Below are positions 1 through 5,431 of a stretch of 5,671 bases of DNA, piece by piece. Source of the stretch: Methanosarcina sp. GTDB lineage: Archaea > Halobacteriota > Methanosarcinia > Methanosarcinales > Methanosarcinaceae. The notes beneath the pieces were generated by a model. That model was given only the letters and a program-made list of their open reading frames with translations, was not told the DNA's origin and made no database searches. The stretch covers positions 1 through 5,671 of the forward strand of contig JADGNM010000187.1 of NCBI GenBank assembly GCA_017883485.1, given 5' to 3'. The translations under genes and the position numbers were made by a program. Each line of letters opens with the position of its first letter. Within the stretch, counting starts at the first letter, position 1.

Positions 1-127
1 AAAGAAATTGTGAACGATTGAGGGCTAGGACAACTACTCTAATTGAACAGAAAGTAATCCCGGTAGAGTTGACGCATTCCTCCCCCACCTGTCGGGCTAT
101 GCCCTCCGAGGAAGGGGTCTCCTGCTT
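1..127 (+). mobile_element. Right end of an IS200/IS605-type (TnpB-only) element, partial
   Basis: The first ~125 bases are distinctly richer in G+C than the following gene and spacers and carry closely spaced inverted repeats. They end in a C-rich/G-rich hairpin followed by TCTCCTGC, an architecture that resembles archaeal IS1341-type (TnpB-only IS200/IS605) right ends, which have subterminal hairpins and no terminal inverted repeats. A frame that may be the TnpB tail runs through the same bases. The left part lies outside the window, so no TnpB catalytic motif can be seen. The exact boundary is not visible, but composition changes at about 126-134, right at the start of the next gene. The assignment rests on structure and resemblance, not on a match I could run. 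Confidence 0.5.
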
Positions 128-131
128 ATGA
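3..131 (+). CDS. tnpB: Probable C-terminal tail of TnpB (RNA-guided nuclease of IS200/IS605 elements), 5' partial
   Basis: An open frame enters from the left edge and runs 42 codons to TGA at 129-131. The visible peptide begins RNCERLRARTTTLIEQKVIP and continues through the hairpin region to end ...EEGVSCL. It holds no RuvC or zinc-finger residues, which lie further upstream in TnpB. It is read as a TnpB tail because archaeal TnpB genes often run a basic, poorly conserved tail into the element's right end, where the guide (omega) RNA is also encoded. The TGA overlaps the ATG of the next gene as ATGA (128-131), so translational coupling is formally possible. A 42-codon open frame can occur by chance, so the coding claim is moderate. 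Alternative: non-coding element end only. Confidence 0.42.
   Translation, partial: RNCERLRARTTTLIEQKVIPVELTHSSPTCRAMPSEEGVSCL
31..126 (+). ncRNA. Candidate omega-RNA 3' segment (hairpin-rich transposon end)
   Basis: Three stems can be drawn by eye. ACTCTA (36-41) pairs with TAGAGT (64-69). CCCC (82-85) pairs with GGGG (114-117), extended across a 2x2 internal loop by CCT (88-90) with AGG (109-111). Inside this, GGGC (94-97) pairs with GCCC (101-104) around a TAT loop. In IS200/IS605 TnpB systems the guide RNA comes from the tnpB 3' end and right end, and its guide is the flanking DNA, which here would be the start of the following gene. The 5' limit of any such RNA is unknown. Confidence 0.4.
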
Positions 132-925
132 GGATGAAAAGAAATAACAAAGTGTATATTTTAGTGGGCTCGATAATCTTATTATTTTTCATAATTCTAT
201 TTTTTTTAATCTTTACTAAAGTACCTCCTCAACCTGTGTGTTCAGAAGGTGTCTGGAACAATTGCAATTTTAGCAAGCCTGCTGAAGAGTGGTCTTCTGC
301 TGCCAAGAGATTTGGAGGAGAACATGCAGTAGTTGACCTGGTAGTTGCTCAGGCCCATGAGAATAAGCTTGCTTATATACCATTTCCTTTTGAAAAGAAA
401 GGATACATTTACAGTTACAATCAGACTGACAAGGTAGAGCCTTATCTTGATAGGTTCGATGAAGACGGATTGAGAGTGATCCTATCAATTCAGCCTAATG
501 AGGCTGATGTATCCGATTTGATTGATACCGTACTTTCGAGGTATGGCAATCATAAAAGTGTTATTGGCGTAAACATTGACCTTGAATGGAAATTAACCGG
601 GAATCCGAATCATGTCAGCAACGAAGAGCGTGATCTGTGGTTAAAGAAGATTCAAAGCTATAATCCCGAATATAAACTTTTCCTGACTTACTTTAAGGAC
701 TATACATACTTTCCTGACGACAAAAAAGATGTTGTTATCTTATACGATGGCGAGAGAGCTACTCAGAATGAAATCTTGAAAAGTTACACGGAACTTGCAG
801 GTCATTTCACATCGGTCGGAGCATATACGGGATATTCTACAAGTATACCCCCAACAGCATCTTATGATAGTATTATGGAAGCAGCTCCGAATACAAGATA
901 TATTCTGCACGTGATATATCTTTAA
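128..925 (+). CDS. Membrane-anchored protein with TIM-barrel-like, glycoside-hydrolase-like extracellular domain
   Basis: 265 residues. Residues 10-30 form one strongly hydrophobic segment after a basic N-terminus (MRMKRNNK), so the protein is probably anchored in the membrane with the rest outside. Two cysteines (C38, C46) just after the anchor could form a disulfide. From about residue 66 onward, strand-like stretches alternate with helices in a barrel-like order (VILSI 117-121, VIGVNIDLEW 145-154, KLFLTYF 183-189, DVVILYDGE 201-209, TSVGAYTGYS 228-237, TRYILHV 256-262). The segment GVNIDLEW resembles the GH18 strand-4 motif DxxDxDxE, with D151 and E153 retained and the middle Asp replaced by Asn. 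A hydrolase role, such as cutting surface polysaccharide or glycoprotein, is an inference and the substrate is unknown. ATG 128 was chosen, with a weak AAGGGG (112-117) ten bases ahead; ATG 134 is an alternative. No own promoter is visible because the upstream DNA looks like a transposon end. It ends in a double stop TAA-TAG, and the C-terminus looks short for a full barrel. Confidence 0.75.
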   Translation: MRMKRNNKVYILVGSIILLFFIILFFLIFTKVPPQPVCSEGVWNNCNFSKPAEEWSSAAKRFGGEHAVVDLVVAQAHENKLAYIPFPFEKKGYIYSYNQTDKVEPYLDRFDEDGLRVILSIQPNEADVSDLIDTVLSRYGNHKSVIGVNIDLEWKLTGNPNHVSNEERDLWLKKIQSYNPEYKLFLTYFKDYTYFPDDKKDVVILYDGERATQNEILKSYTELAGHFTSVGAYTGYSTSIPPTASYDSIMEAAPNTRYILHVIYL

Positions 926-940
926 TAGAACGGGTCATTA

Positions 941-945
941 TTTTT
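941..945 (+). terminator. Possible U-tract terminator after the membrane-anchored protein gene
   Basis: A TTTTT run lies 16 bases past the stop codon. Archaeal termination often needs only a U-rich tract. Just downstream (about 957-983) is a weak A+T-only inverted repeat (TTAATTTTA / TAAATTAG). Assignment is by position and composition only. Confidence 0.3.
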
Positions 946-1048
946 ACTTGATTAATTAATTTTAGTCCCTAAATTAGTAAAAAAATAAGATAAAAACCAA
1001 TGGACTGGGATACTGATTCAAATTTTATTTTTGATTCATAATTCTATT

Positions 1049-1056
1049 TTTATATT
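1049..1056 (+). promoter_or_regulatory. TATA box for the SWIM protein gene; implies a leaderless mRNA
   Basis: TTTATATT is centred about 26 bases before the ATG at 1078. Archaeal transcription starts about 25-27 bases downstream of the TATA centre, so the first transcribed bases should be at or next to the start codon. No Shine-Dalgarno sequence is present in the intervening GTAGAAATAATAGCTT. The two observations agree with each other, although the TATA match is imperfect in an AT-rich spacer. Confidence 0.45.
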
Positions 1057-1077
1057 GCTTTGTAGAAATAATAGCTT

Positions 1078-3006
1078 ATGCCGTCAGAAAACAAAAAAAC
1101 TGATTCTTTCAAAGAGCTAAGGTGGAGTGATATTCAGGACTGGGCGGGAGGGAAAGCTACCTCAAAAGGGATCAAGTACCAGGAAGAGGAACGAGTAAAA
1201 GAGATTAAATGCACACCGGAAGGAAGCCTGGTCGCCCGCGTACAGGGAACAACAGATTATTTCACAGAGGTTTCTCTTGAAAACGGGAAATTAAGTTCCA
1301 TCTGTACCTGCCCTGTAGGGCATGACTGCAAACATGGAGTCGCAGCTGTACTTGAATATCTCGAGCAAGTGGAGCAGGGAGAAGAAATTCCACTTATTGC
1401 CGAGGAAGATCCGCTCATTATAAGAGCCAGACGAGGGTATACAGGTGCTGAAAATTCTGGAATCCATGATGCTGAAAAATCGTCACTACAGAATCTCCGC
1501 GAGTACCTGGAACAACTGAAAAAACCGGAGTTAATAGAAATACTGGTGGCATTTGCAGAAAAAGATTCTTTGCTAGGCATGTACCTCAAAGACCGGCAGA
1601 ATCTTGCAGCAGAAAATCCAGCAGGAATTGTTGGTGAGATCTACTCCGAAATGGACGAACTCTGGAGAGAAGCAAGGGACTACGACTGCTGGAATTACGA
1701 AGGCGAAGATATGCCTGATTTTTCAGACTTGCAGGTCCGGCTGGAAAGCCTGCTTGATTCAGGCCATCCTGACGAGCTGCTGGATATCGGAAAAGGGCTC
1801 ATGGACAGGTACGACGGAATTGCGGAATACGATGAAGAGGGGGAAATCGGAACGAAGATATCCCATTGCATGGACGTAGTGTTCAAGGCTTTATCTCAGT
1901 CCTCTCATCCTGCTCATGAGAAAATGCTTTATGCCCTCGAAATTGAGTTAAAGGACAATTACAATATTCTTGATGAACACACTTTATGGAAAGAGGATTT
2001 TAGCCAGGAAGAGTGGAGGCTATTTTCAGAAATCCTGAAAGTTCGGTTACAGGAGGCCGAAAGAGAAGAGAACGGTTTATATTATTCATCCTGGGAGAGG
2101 GATTATGCTATTGACAGGCTTGTCGGTGCCCTTAAAAATGCCGGGCTTTCTGAGGAGATTATCCCGATCTGTGAGCTCGAAGCCGAAATATCAGGCAGTT
2201 ATGTCAGGCTGGTAAGAGTACTGCTCGATTCCGGAGAGAAAGAAAAAGCTGAAGAATGGATTTACCGCGGAATCAAAGAAACCTGTGAAGAGGAACCCGG
2301 TACTGCCCGCGAGCTCTGGAATATCCTGCTCGAAATTAAAGAAAATGGAGGAAACTGGCTTTTTGTAACTGCTCTTGAAACTGAAGAGTTTTTCAGGCAT
2401 CCTCAACTGGCCAGCTATATCAGGATGAGGGAAGCAGCCAGAAAAATTGGGAAATGGCAGGAAATCCAGGAAGCTGCTCTCAGGTATCTGAGAAGTGGAG
2501 AACTGCAAGCTAAGCATGTTAGTCCTTTGGAAGAAACTTCAATACTTCCGGGTATTCTTCCAAAAACAGGACTGCTGGACATCAGTTCCTTAAAAGAAAT
2601 TGAACCTCCTGTCTCTGATCTATTAACAAAAATAGCAATTAAAGAAAATAACCCCGGAGAAGTGATCCACTGGTATGAGAAGTTTAAGGAGAAAAGAAGT
2701 GCAGCTGAAAGATACCTTAACTCCGCATTTGAAAACGAAATTGCGAATGCCGTCAAAGACAAATACCCTGAAATAGCTATCGAAATATGGAAAAAGCTCG
2801 CAGAAAGTTTGATTTCCGAAACGAAAGTAAGCTCATATGAGGCAGCGTCAATGTACCTCCGGAAAATAAAGGAGACATTGGAAGCCGTTGGAAAAAAGAA
2901 TGAGTGGGAAATCTATCTAAAGGACGCAAGGGAATTGAACAAGCGAAAAAGAAAGCTGCTTGAAATTCTGGATAGGCTGGGAGAAGATAAAATCATCAGA
3001 GAGTGA
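1078..3006 (+). CDS. SWIM zinc-finger protein with long helical (TPR-like) C-terminal region
   Basis: 642 residues, cytoplasmic, with no signal peptide or membrane segment. The N-terminal ~95 residues have the layout of archaeal and bacterial SWIM proteins: a strand-rich stretch (LVARVQGTTDYFTEVSLENG, about 51-70) followed by the zinc ligands C76-x-C78-x5-C84-x-H86 in CTCPVGHDCKH. The SWIM domain is known as a DNA- or protein-binding zinc module. The remaining ~540 residues are charged, acidic and helical; the C-terminus (about 562-632) has helix-turn-helix spacing like TPR repeats and ends in a basic RKRK stretch, as in many SWIM proteins. In bacteria such genes often neighbour SNF2-family helicases or MoxR/VWA genes, but none is visible here, so a partner role is not shown. 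Start ATG 1078 has no Shine-Dalgarno sequence but fits a leaderless transcript. It ends in TGA. Family is certain from the motif; molecular function is unknown. Confidence 0.88.
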   Translation: MPSENKKTDSFKELRWSDIQDWAGGKATSKGIKYQEEERVKEIKCTPEGSLVARVQGTTDYFTEVSLENGKLSSICTCPVGHDCKHGVAAVLEYLEQVEQGEEIPLIAEEDPLIIRARRGYTGAENSGIHDAEKSSLQNLREYLEQLKKPELIEILVAFAEKDSLLGMYLKDRQNLAAENPAGIVGEIYSEMDELWREARDYDCWNYEGEDMPDFSDLQVRLESLLDSGHPDELLDIGKGLMDRYDGIAEYDEEGEIGTKISHCMDVVFKALSQSSHPAHEKMLYALEIELKDNYNILDEHTLWKEDFSQEEWRLFSEILKVRLQEAEREENGLYYSSWERDYAIDRLVGALKNAGLSEEIIPICELEAEISGSYVRLVRVLLDSGEKEKAEEWIYRGIKETCEEEPGTARELWNILLEIKENGGNWLFVTALETEEFFRHPQLASYIRMREAARKIGKWQEIQEAALRYLRSGELQAKHVSPLEETSILPGILPKTGLLDISSLKEIEPPVSDLLTKIAIKENNPGEVIHWYEKFKEKRSAAERYLNSAFENEIANAVKDKYPEIAIEIWKKLAESLISETKVSSYEAASMYLRKIKETLEAVGKKNEWEIYLKDARELNKRKRKLLEILDRLGEDKIIRE

Positions 3007-3085
3007 CGAAAATAGAAAGGGGTGAAAAGAGGCAGTATCATTAAAAGGAGTGCAACAAGGAATTGAAGCCAATAGTAAAAGCAAG

Positions 3086-3093
3086 TTTATATA
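3086..3093 (+). promoter_or_regulatory. TATA box, probable ferredoxin promoter
   Basis: TTTATATA preceded by the purine-rich AAAAGCAAG (a possible BRE) is a textbook archaeal core promoter. Initiation would fall near 3115-3120, giving a ferredoxin mRNA with a leader of about 265 bases that contains the whole repeat array. Long leaders are common in Methanosarcina. The start site is inferred only from spacing. Confidence 0.55.
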
Positions 3094-3168
3094 TTTTACA
3101 ATAGCATTGATAAAAATGGATTCAGACTGACTCGGATTATAAATCCCAACTATACTTAAAAAGTACTG

Positions 3169-3330
3169 AACCAAATAGGATAATATACTAAAGACTGAAT
3201 AGGATGGTATACTAAAGACTGAATAGGATGGTATACTAAAGACTGAATAGGATGGTATACTAAAGGCTGAATAGAGTTGTATACAAAAGCGAATAGAGTT
3301 GTACACAAAAGCCGAATAGAATATTATAGG
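3169..3330 (+). repeat. Tandem array of ~6 copies of a 24-bp unit with a central GTATAC palindrome
   Basis: Three identical adjacent units (3193-3216, 3217-3240, 3241-3264) read GACTGAATAGGATGG plus TATACTAAA. They are flanked by diverged copies: 3169-3192 (5 mismatches), 3265-3288, a 22-base copy 3289-3310 and a partial copy from 3311. The palindrome GTATAC occurs at 3207, 3231, 3255 and 3279. The copy at 3277-3286 extends to TTGTATACAA, and outer copies carry ATATAC (3183) and GTACAC (3301). Units abut with no spacers, so this is a simple tandem repeat, not CRISPR. It sits directly before the ferredoxin gene, so an operator array or a structured leader are both possible. A neutral slippage repeat is the null explanation. 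Confidence 0.92.
3321..3328 (+). promoter_or_regulatory. Alternative TATA-like element closer to the ferredoxin gene
   Basis: ATATTATA lies 54 bases before the ferredoxin ATG, so initiation would be near 3350 with a leader of about 30 bases. In this case the repeat array would be upstream of the promoter and could act as binding sites for a regulator. The match to the archaeal consensus is weaker than at 3086. Confidence 0.25.
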
Positions 3331-3367
3331 AAGAAATTGAAAAATAGATGTGGATAGATACTAAATA

Positions 3368-3373
3368 AAGGAG
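3368..3373 (+). promoter_or_regulatory. Shine-Dalgarno site of the ferredoxin gene
   Basis: AAGGAG with eight bases before ATG 3382. It is the strongest ribosome-binding site in the window, and it fixes the ferredoxin start. Confidence 0.8.
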
Positions 3374-3381
3374 CTTAAGAT

Positions 3382-3570
3382 ATGCCAGCAAAGGTCAACA
3401 AAGAAAAATGTACCGGCTGCGGAACCTGTGTGGAAGAATGTCCTGTAGAGGCAATTATTGTTGATGAGGAAGCAGGTTGTGCAGTTGTAGACGAAGAAGA
3501 ATGTGTAGACTGTGGGGCATGTGAAGAAGTTTGCCCTACAGAAGCTATAAAGAGTGAGAAGACTGAATAA
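3382..3570 (+). CDS. 2[4Fe-4S] bacterial-type (clostridial-type) ferredoxin
   Basis: 62 residues, a small acidic soluble electron carrier. Two canonical cluster motifs are present: C10-x2-C13-x2-C16-x3-C20-P and C41-x2-C44-x2-C47-x3-C51-P. By family knowledge, C10/C13/C16/C51 bind one cubane and C20/C41/C44/C47 the other. The two halves are similar ([17 protein letters not shown] against [17 protein letters not shown]), reflecting the known internal duplication. Length is normal for the family. A ninth cysteine, C33, lies in the linker and is not a standard ligand. In methanogens such ferredoxins carry low-potential electrons between enzymes such as CO dehydrogenase, formylmethanofuran dehydrogenase and membrane hydrogenase or Rnf complexes; the particular partner cannot be told from here. 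It is monocistronic, with its own Shine-Dalgarno sequence and a TAA stop, and is followed by a convergent gene. Confidence 0.95.
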   Translation: MPAKVNKEKCTGCGTCVEECPVEAIIVDEEAGCAVVDEEECVDCGACEEVCPTEAIKSEKTE

Positions 3571-3611
3571 CTCAGACGAATAACTCAAAACAGTTAAAAA
3601 GACTTAATAAG

Positions 3612-3617
3612 AAAAAA
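3612..3617 (-). terminator. Possible U-tract terminator for the minus-strand glycosylase gene
   Basis: A run of six T on the minus strand (AAAAAA on +), preceded by GGC, lies about 100 bases past the glycosylase stop in the convergent spacer. Composition-based call only. Confidence 0.3.
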
Positions 3618-3629
3618 GCCTAAATCGTA

Positions 3630-3634
3630 TTTTT
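3630..3634 (+). terminator. Possible U-tract terminator for the ferredoxin gene
   Basis: TTTTT about 60 bases past the ferredoxin stop, in the spacer between two convergent genes. Archaeal terminators are often just such tracts. No strong hairpin precedes it. Confidence 0.35.
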
Positions 3635-3714
3635 CAAGGACCGTTTTGTGAACGAATTCCGAATCTTCAGAGTTCAAAATGGGGGGAAGAGAGTGGTTGC
3701 TCAGAAGATATCTT

Positions 3715-4191
3715 TCAGTTCTTGAAAGCAGCTTTCCATTCCAACTCCCTATTTTCTAAAAATCGCCTGTTTGCTCCGCTTGAAGACGGAAGGATTCTCG
3801 TTTCGTACCCCATTTTCCTTAGAATCGGTTCATAATTCCCTGATTTTTTACTGTTGAAGCAGACCAGCCTTAACTTCGGGGAAATTTCTGTCAAGATAAA
3901 AAATCGATTTACCTCTTCGTCCTTTATCTTAGAGTCCTCACTTCCTTCCCGATTTCCGACATTAAATACATCCCAGAGCCCTATCCTGTGATGCTTTAGG
4001 GTTTCAAGCCTGCTACTGTAATCCATATCTTGAAGGTTTTCTCCGATTGCACTGCCCAGCAGTCTCCAGAAATCGTTGCCAGGATGCCCGTAGTACTGAT
4101 GCTTCCTGAGAGACACATCCCCAGGGAGGGAACCGAGAATAAGGATTTCAGTATTTTTATCAACGATTGCCGAAAAACCTTTCTTTATCAT
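3715..4191 (-). CDS. Hypoxanthine-DNA glycosylase (uracil-DNA glycosylase superfamily, family 6)
   Basis: 158 residues. It removes hypoxanthine, the deamination product of adenine, from DNA to start base-excision repair. The order of motifs is that of the HDG family. Motif 1 is GSLPGDVSLRKHQYYGHPGN (20-39) followed by DFW, with N39 in the position of the catalytic Asn described for the Methanosarcina enzyme. A middle block, GLWDVF...NREGSEDSKI (71-89), follows. Motif 2 is LPSSSGAN (134-141). Length is normal and the gene looks intact. Two departures from the pattern I recall are GHPGN where GHPRN is usual, and SSSGAN where STSPAN is usual; both lie in the DNA-contacting motifs. Start ATG 4191 places the Asn exactly at 39, but no Shine-Dalgarno sequence precedes it and no clear TATA box is seen, so how it is expressed is unclear. 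It stops in TGA and converges on the ferredoxin gene. The nearest same-strand gene upstream is 302 bases away. Confidence 0.88.
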   Translation of the reverse strand: MIKKGFSAIVDKNTEILILGSLPGDVSLRKHQYYGHPGNDFWRLLGSAIGENLQDMDYSSRLETLKHHRIGLWDVFNVGNREGSEDSKIKDEEVNRFFILTEISPKLRLVCFNSKKSGNYEPILRKMGYETRILPSSSGANRRFLENRELEWKAAFKN

Positions 4192-4493
4192 GCTTAAGGA
4201 AGCTGGAACTTAAGGCTATTTCAAGTTTTAGAGATGAAAAAAATTCAAATTTGTTAATCTGCTCAGGCATTTTCCTATAAAGTTGAAAAGTTCCGGTCTC
4301 CAAGAATGGACTTTTTTCTCATGCTCTCCGACAGGTACAGAGAATCTCGGTCCTACGTGCTTCATAGATGAATAAAAAGCTGGAAAAACACTAAGAATGA
4401 AAATAGACGTTTTCAAGCCATCGAATTTACTACTTTTTCTATTCTTGATACCAGAGGCTTTTCAGATCTCATGTACATATAGGCTGTAAGTCC
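4192..4493 (-). other. Spacer between PHP gene and glycosylase gene, no convincing gene
   Basis: 302 bases. A 62-codon open frame on the minus strand (4228-4416) starts with TTG, with an inner ATG at 4365. It has no ribosome site, no recognisable motif and only mildly coding-like composition. A more G+C-balanced patch on the minus strand (about 4265-4360), containing ACCTGTCGG and GGAGACCGGAAC, stands out from the AT-rich flanks and could be a remnant of a repeat or mobile-element end. ACCTGTCGG also occurs at 87-95. No terminator hairpin was found for the PHP gene. Confidence 0.5.
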
Positions 4494-5417
4494 TTATCTG
4501 GAGAAATTATGGAAAAAACTCTTTACCAGACTGTTAATTCTGGGAAACTCTCTAACTTTGTCGTTAGCAAAGAGCCCTATCAGTCTGTCATAGCTCCACA
4601 CTTTTGTAGTGAAGTCCCTTTCTTCCCTGATCTGTCTGTCCATTGAAAAGACAAGTTCAACCCAGGAACTGAATTCTTGTGTAAGATGTCGCCTGGTTCC
4701 TCCTTCGACTACAATATATGACCTTCCATTCTGGACATTGTGATAAAATTCCCTGAAAGTATCTCCTTTAGCCAGGGTGTAAACAGCCCCCATGCCTCCG
4801 GTATGACTGTCTGTGGTAGCAACAAGCCCTTTTCCGTATTTTTTGGCAAGTGTTGAAACTATGAGGTTTTTTTCCGTTAAGTCCTGCATATTGTATTCGA
4901 CAACAGGGAACTGCTTTATAAGTTCAGGTACAGCCCACAGGTTAGGGCGGTCTCCGACGGCAAACCAGTAAGGATGGTTATATATATGCGGAAGGTCGTG
5001 AGTTCTGAGATAACGGATGAAGCTTATTAAGTCATGCTCCTGATTTGCAATTGCCTCAAGTTCTCCGAAATCTTCGGAATCAAGCTCAAAAACATTAACA
5101 TGAAGGCAATGTCCTGTTTTTTCAGGGTCTTTGATTGCAATCTCAACTCCTGGAACCAGTCCTTCTCTATCCTAACCAAGCATATCATAAGCTTTGACAG
5201 TGTCATGGTCGGTAAAGGTTACAAAATCAAGCCCCTGAGCCTTTGCTTTTTCAAAAAGAACTTGAGGGCGCATTGCCTTTGCGGGAGGTACATCATAGGA
5301 ACAGGCGGAATGGACGTGCATATCTACTTTTTTCCATCCCTCCTGAAGCAGAGCCTCTGCAGCTTCAGAACTTACTATCGTTTTAGCATTATTTCCATTT
5401 CCGAGTTTTTCCGGCAT
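4494..5417 (-). CDS. PHP-domain metal-dependent phosphoesterase with in-frame UAG at codon 82 (candidate pyrrolysine protein)
   Basis: Read as one gene this is 308 codons including the TAA stop. PHP proteins are cytosolic phosphoesterases with a di- or tri-nuclear metal site. All expected motifs are present: D32-M-H34-V-H36 (motif I), D42, T-D70-H71-D (motif II), P-G-V-E92, H106 in HCLHVNVF, N-H148-P (motif III) and T-D203-S-H205-T (motif IV). Codon 82 (bases 5172-5174) is UAG, between YDMLG and DREGLVPGVE; I translated 5171-4890 by hand and found no other stop or frameshift. Termination at the UAG would leave only motifs I and II in 81 residues. No ribosome site precedes the internal ATG at codon 177, so separate initiation is unlikely. 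Methanosarcina decodes UAG as pyrrolysine, so full-length product is plausible; a nonsense mutation or sequencing error is the alternative. Start ATG 5417 has TTGGTG eight bases upstream. The substrate is unknown; the long C-terminus (about 210-307) lacks recognised motifs. Confidence 0.87.
5172..5174 (-). other. In-frame UAG codon (candidate pyrrolysine or readthrough site)
   Basis: CTA on the plus strand, TAG in the PHP frame, codon 82 of 308. It lies in the stretch between the TDHDT motif and the PGVE motif, away from the metal ligands, where a changed or bulky residue might be tolerated. No clear stable stem-loop of PYLIS type was found directly after it; only short palindromes (CTGGTTCCAG, GATTGCAATC) are present. 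Single-base precursors include TGG, AAG, CAG and GAG. Confidence 0.7.
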
Positions 5418-5425
5418 AGCAAATA

Positions 5426-5431
5426 CACCAA
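5426..5431 (-). promoter_or_regulatory. Ribosome-binding site of the PHP gene
   Basis: TTGGTG on the minus strand, eight bases before ATG 5417. GGTG is complementary to the archaeal 16S 3' end (CACC within AUCACCUCC). It supports ATG 5417 as the start. Confidence 0.55.

Larger units (their letters stand above)
3007..3381 (+). other. Spacer between SWIM gene and ferredoxin gene: promoter plus tandem-repeat leader
   Basis: 375 bases without a supported gene. It holds a strong TATA box (3086-3093), an array of 24-bp repeats (3169-3330), a second possible TATA element (3321-3328) and the ferredoxin ribosome site. Two Shine-Dalgarno-like words (GGGGTGA near 3018 and AGGAGTG near 3047) are not followed by any start codon with a meaningful frame. 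An open frame on the minus strand encodes octapeptide repeats purely because the DNA repeat unit is 24 bases. Confidence 0.7.

Noticed and set aside
270..488. Minus-strand 72-codon frame inside the first gene
   Set aside because: Antisense to a better-supported protein with a membrane anchor; no start signals.
1257..2762. Several open frames inside the SWIM gene on both strands (for example 1257-1589 -, 1604-1879 +, 2191-2517 -, 2415-2762 -)
   Set aside because: They overlap a 642-codon gene with a clear zinc motif and consistent coding character; these are shadows.
2917..3306. Minus-strand open frame encoding octapeptide repeats (YSVFSIPS)
   Set aside because: It is the 24-bp DNA repeat read in a frame divisible by three; it has no ribosome site and overlaps the end of the SWIM gene.
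3169..3330. CRISPR array
   Set aside because: The units abut directly with no variable spacers; this is a plain tandem repeat.
3361..3588. Minus-strand frame opposite the ferredoxin gene
   Set aside because: Antisense to an unambiguous 2[4Fe-4S] ferredoxin with a strong ribosome site.
4494..4889. Independent 131-residue gene starting at the internal ATG of the PHP frame
   Set aside because: No ribosome site precedes it (AATACAATATG), and the frame upstream is open and encodes PHP motifs through 94 further codons back to the UAG.
5100..5200. Frameshift as the cause of the PHP interruption
   Set aside because: The frame is the same before and after codon 82; only the UAG interrupts it.
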